This document shows positions 55,586-58,772 of a stretch of 58,772 nucleotides of DNA, piece by piece. The stretch is taken from contig JALHRD010000032.1 of assembly GCA_022841625.1 (NCBI GenBank), forward strand, positions 1 to 58,772. Reading direction: 5' to 3'. A model generated the notes under the pieces. That model worked only from the letters and a program-made list of their open reading frames with translations. It was not told the origin of the DNA and did not search any database. Made by a program: the position numbers and the translations under genes. How positions within the stretch are numbered: position 1 is the first letter of the stretch; the number at the start of each line of letters is the position of its first letter. The stretch is from Xanthobacteraceae bacterium (GTDB lineage: Bacteria; Pseudomonadota; Alphaproteobacteria; Rhizobiales; Xanthobacteraceae).

Positions 55586-58500
55586 TCACCATGCGTAGCG
55601 GACGGTGCCGGTGCCGGCGAGGGTGTGCGCACGGCCGGCGAACGTGCCGTCGAACTTGCCGGACAGCGTCACGCCGCCGGGCATGCGCAGTTCGGCAACC
55701 GCTGAAGTCAGTGAGGCATCGCGCGGCGCTACGGCGCCATCGGCGGTGAAGCTGGCGCCGGGAAGAGTCTGGAACACGGCCTGGATGCGGGAACCCGGAT
55801 TGAAGTCGTGCACCCAGGCGGCGCGGGTGCGCAGCGCCAGTTGAGCGCCGTTCGCGAGCGTGTGCCGGGTGTCGAGCCAGAAGCCCAACTCGCTGCGGGT
55901 GTCGGTGGCGGTCTGCGGCGCGTAGCTGAGCGCGAACTGGTTGGAGCCGGCGCTCGCGCGCTCGCTGTAGCCCGGCGTGCGCAAGCGCTGCACCTGCACC
56001 GCGGCATAGGGCGTCAATCCATACTGCGCAATGCCAAAGCGCCGGCCGCCCTCGATGCGCGCGCCGAAACTGGTGGCGTCGAAGCCGGCCTCCAGCCGAT
56101 CGGTGCCGGCGATGTTGAGCGTGCGGTCGGTCGCGGCGCGGTGCCAGGCCAGCGCTGCCGCGCCCGCGAGATAGAAATCGTTCCAGCGCGTCGTGGCGTA
56201 GCCGCCGAACTGCGCCACGTCGGCGCGACCGGAGCCGAGGCCGGCCACGTTCCAGCGCGTCTCGCCAATGGCGGTGGCGGCGCCGATCGTGGTCGACGGC
56301 GACAGGCGATAGTCGGCGCCGGCGGCAAAGCCCGCCGCGTTCGCCGTGCGATCGTTCGAGCCCACCGCCGCGTCGCCATCGGTGCGGTTGCGCCCGCCAT
56401 AGGCCGCGCCCCACACACTCCAGCGCTGCTCGAATGTGGGCTCCCGCGGCGGCGCCTTCACCGCTAGCGCCGAAGCGAAGGCATCCGCCGCCGGCACGCG
56501 CGCCGGCGTTTCCGGCGCAAACGCCAGTGCCGCGCCGAAGCCGCCATTGCGGCCGTCGACGAACGGGTTGAGCATGGTGTTGAGGAACATCCCCGTCGAC
56601 AGGAGGCTCGACTGCTGAATCCCGCTCGCGCCCTCGCCCGAGAGTTGCGTCAGCGCATTGCCGAGCGCAGGGCCAGTCAACCCAAACACCGTCAGGAAGC
56701 CGGGCGGCATCGTGCCGCCGCCATTGGCGAAATTGTTGATCGCGTCAGCGACGTTCTGCTGGTTCGGGTTGAGCGTGCCGCCCATGCCGAGCGCCGCAGC
56801 GAGATTCAGCACGACGTCTGTTGCGGTGTAGCTCAGGCTGGCGTTGAAGCCCGGCGTATTGGTGGTCAGATTGCCGAAAGTCGTGCCGCCGAGCCCGCCG
56901 GTAGCGGAGAGGATGGTGTAGCTCCGCGCCATGTAACTGCCAGGCAAGAAGATGGCATTGACGGTGCCACCGAGCGCCGCCGTGCCGCTGACATTGGTGC
57001 GGTCGGCCGCCGATGGCGAGACTTCGAGCAGATAGGTTGCAGCCGACGACAGCACCAGGTTGCCCTGCACCGTGATGGTGCCGATCGAGAGCCCCGGCGA
57101 GAGCCTGCCGCCATTGACTTGCGACGCGCCCACCGTGCCGGTGCCGCCGAGCGTGCCACCGGCGTTCACCGCCACCGCCGAATTGCTAATTGAGCCGTTC
57201 ACCAGCAGCGTGCCGCCGTTTACGCTGGTCGCGCCGGTATAGGTGTTGGTGCCGGTCAGCGCCTGCGTCCCGGCGTTCAGGATCATGCCGCCGGTGCCGC
57301 CGATGGCGCCGGCGAATGTGTCCGCTGCGTTCGATAGCGTCAGGGTGCGGGCGCCGAGCGCCGCCGTGCTGCCGGCGGCGCCGGCCAAGCTCTTGATGGT
57401 CGCGCCCGCCGCCGTGCCCGAAATATCGAAACTGCCGGCGTTTATGGCGGCGCCGTTCGACCCCGCGATGCTGCCGGTGCCGGTCAGCGCCAGCGTGCCG
57501 GCATTGATCGTCGTGAGCCCGGTATAAGTGTTGATGCCCGCCAGTGTCAGTGTGCCGGCGCCGGTCTTAGTCAGGCCCCCCACGCCACCGATGGCCTGCG
57601 AAACCGTGCTGACGAATCCGTTGGTGTCGATGGTGCCGCCGCCAGCATTGAGCGTGATCGCGCGCGCGTTGGCTAGGTCGAAGCTGGCGCCAAACCGTAA
57701 CGTGCCGCCGCCAAAGGTCAGGCCGCCGGTGGCGGCGCCGAGATTGGCGTCAGCGTCGGTCGCCAGCGTGCCGGCATTGATCGCGGTGCCTCCGCTGTAG
57801 GTGTTGGTGCCGGAGACGGTGAAGATGCCGGTGCCGATCTTCACCACCGCGCCGCCTGGCCCCGCGATCGTGCCCGAGAAGGTGGTGGACGTACCGTCGC
57901 CGCCGGCGGACAGGACGTTGCCGCCGAGCGTGACGGCGCCGCCCCCGGCGAGCGAGCCGATCGCCTGGTTGAACCCATTGAGATCGAGCGTCGAACCCGC
58001 CGCCACGGTGTGAGCGGAGTTCGCCGAGAAGGCATTTACCGCGCTTGCCCGCAGCGTGGTGTTGCCGGTGATCGAGGTCGGTCCGGAATAGGTCGCGGTG
58101 GCGATGGTGACGGTCGCACCGCCGATGAGGGAGAGCCCGCCAGTGCCGGCGATCGTGCCGGTGAAGTTGGCATTGGCGGCGAGCGTGTCGATGGTGCCGC
58201 CGCCGACGTTCAGCGTGATTGCGCGCGCCGAATTGAGCGTGTTGACGGAGCGCAGCGTCGCCCCGTTGGCGAACGTGAGACCTCCGGCCGTGCCGCCAAG
58301 GCCCGTGTCATTGAACACCACCAGCGTGCCGCCGGCGAGGCGCGTGCCACCGACATAGCCGTTGCCGATCGCAGTCAGCCGCAGAATGCCGGCGCCTTGC
58401 TTGGTGACGCCGCCGTCGAGTCCGTTCGAGGCGATGGTGTCCAACATCACGACGTCGCGGCCGGCGTCGGTTTCGAAGGTGACGCTCGCGCCGTTGTGCA

Positions 58501-58772
58501 GGAAGAAGCCCGTGCCGAAGCCTTGACCGGGGTTGGAGCCCGCGCCGCCTCCTGCCACGCCGCCCCCTGCTCCGCCGCCCGAGGCGATGGTCTCGGTGCC
58601 GCTCACACTGCCTCCATTGCGGACGAGGAGCGTCGCCCCGTCCATGACGAACACCGCGCCGCCGAGCCCCGCGCCGCCGCCGCCGCCTTCGAGACCGCCG
58701 GTGCCGGCGCCGAAGCCTCCGGGGCGCCCCAATAGGCCGCCGGCACCGCCCCCGCCACCGAAGCCTCCGTCG
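55586..58772 (-). CDS. Autotransporter (type Va) outer membrane protein, 5' end beyond the window
   Basis: At least 1060 residues; the reading frame is open to the right edge, so the N-terminus and signal peptide are missing. The visible N-terminal part is very Gly-rich (GGFGAGTGGLEGGGGGAG). The passenger has many autotransporter-associated repeats of the type GAGTLTLAGINTYTGLTTI, NAGTL and GGTIDTL, forming a beta helix. The last 280 residues are the 12-strand beta-barrel domain, starting about WSVWGAAYGG and ending in the outer-membrane signature VRYAW with terminal Trp. Exported by Sec and displayed or released at the cell surface. Ligand unknown. Confidence 0.93.
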   Translation of the reverse strand, partial: DGGFGGGGGAGGLLGRPGGFGAGTGGLEGGGGGAGLGGAVFVMDGATLLVRNGGSVSGTETIASGGGAGGGVAGGGAGSNPGQGFGTGFFLHNGASVTFETDAGRDVVMLDTIASNGLDGGVTKQGAGILRLTAIGNGYVGGTRLAGGTLVVFNDTGLGGTAGGLTFANGATLRSVNTLNSARAITLNVGGGTIDTLAANANFTGTIAGTGGLSLIGGATVTIATATYSGPTSITGNTTLRASAVNAFSANSAHTVAAGSTLDLNGFNQAIGSLAGGGAVTLGGNVLSAGGDGTSTTFSGTIAGPGGAVVKIGTGIFTVSGTNTYSGGTAINAGTLATDADANLGAATGGLTFGGGTLRFGASFDLANARAITLNAGGGTIDTNGFVSTVSQAIGGVGGLTKTGAGTLTLAGINTYTGLTTINAGTLALTGTGSIAGSNGAAINAGSFDISGTAAGATIKSLAGAAGSTAALGARTLTLSNAADTFAGAIGGTGGMILNAGTQALTGTNTYTGATSVNGGTLLVNGSISNSAVAVNAGGTLGGTGTVGASQVNGGRLSPGLSIGTITVQGNLVLSSAATYLLEVSPSAADRTNVSGTAALGGTVNAIFLPGSYMARSYTILSATGGLGGTTFGNLTTNTPGFNASLSYTATDVVLNLAAALGMGGTLNPNQQNVADAINNFANGGGTMPPGFLTVFGLTGPALGNALTQLSGEGASGIQQSSLLSTGMFLNTMLNPFVDGRNGGFGAALAFAPETPARVPAADAFASALAVKAPPREPTFEQRWSVWGAAYGGRNRTDGDAAVGSNDRTANAAGFAAGADYRLSPSTTIGAATAIGETRWNVAGLGSGRADVAQFGGYATTRWNDFYLAGAAALAWHRAATDRTLNIAGTDRLEAGFDATSFGARIEGGRRFGIAQYGLTPYAAVQVQRLRTPGYSERASAGSNQFALSYAPQTATDTRSELGFWLDTRHTLANGAQLALRTRAAWVHDFNPGSRIQAVFQTLPGASFTADGAVAPRDASLTSAVAELRMPGGVTLSGKFDGTFAGRAHTLAGTGTVRYAW

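Noticed and set aside
55437-56414. 325-residue minus-strand frame ahead of tRNA-Ser
   Set aside because: Out of frame with the autotransporter barrel, very Arg-rich, and it overlaps the tRNA end.

Overview
The window is GC-rich chromosomal DNA from an alphaproteobacterium. The gene neighbourhoods secG-pyrG-kdsA, eno-ftsB-pdhA-pdhB-pdhC-lpd-lipA, ispDF, dusB-ntrB-ntrC-ntrY-ntrX-hfq-hflX and metG-holB-tmk-dacA-rlpA are typical of Hyphomicrobiales (Rhizobiales), probably the Bradyrhizobium/Rhodopseudomonas/Pseudolabrys side. That placement rests on gene order and protein style, not on a database search. Almost all sequence is coding. There is one tRNA gene (Ser-UGA), one TPP riboswitch, no rRNA, no CRISPR array and no complete insertion sequence.

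Layout. 1-7.5 kb: a Tat-exported deacetylase (minus strand), then secG, pyrG, a two-subunit molybdenum hydroxylase and kdsA. 7.7-12.4 kb: an MFS transporter, then a riboswitch-controlled thiamine operon thiO-thiS-thiG-thiE (no thiC), with queF converging on it. 12.7-25.4 kb: eno, a 2OG-Fe(II) oxygenase-like gene, an ftsB-like gene and the pyruvate dehydrogenase/lipoate cluster pdhA-pdhB-pdhC-lpd-lipA. This cluster is interleaved with small membrane or secreted proteins, a TctC-type binding protein, a degraded gene and an AT-richer two-gene pentapeptide-repeat module. 25.4-29.3 kb: a coq10-like gene, a membrane-fused spermidine-synthase-like gene, and cinA and ispDF on the minus strand. 29.5-42.5 kb: the nitrogen regulation block dusB-ntrBC, ntrYX, an MFS plus gentisate-dioxygenase-like pair on the minus strand, dat, hfq and hflX. 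42.6-51.1 kb: a minus-strand run mazG, MBL hydrolase, tatD, metG, holB, tmk, dacA, rlpA. 51.3-58.8 kb is the accessory end: small secreted proteins, a PAAR protein with a signal peptide, a secreted repeat protein, PepSY plus cytochrome b561, a MazE/MazF-like toxin-antitoxin pair with a palindromic operator candidate, a transposon-end-like remnant, tRNA-Ser, and a large autotransporter that runs off the right edge.

The most unusual feature is a family of paired intergenic palindromes that begin and end in CTAG. Three near-identical copies lie inside the thi operon, between ntrC and ntrY, and upstream of dat. A fourth, diverged copy (queF/eno) keeps the same fold through matching changes in both arms. 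Two decayed copies lie before hflX and pdhA. The elements resemble REP/BIME (REPIN) doublets, and two of them appear to supply the stop codons of ntrC and hfq.
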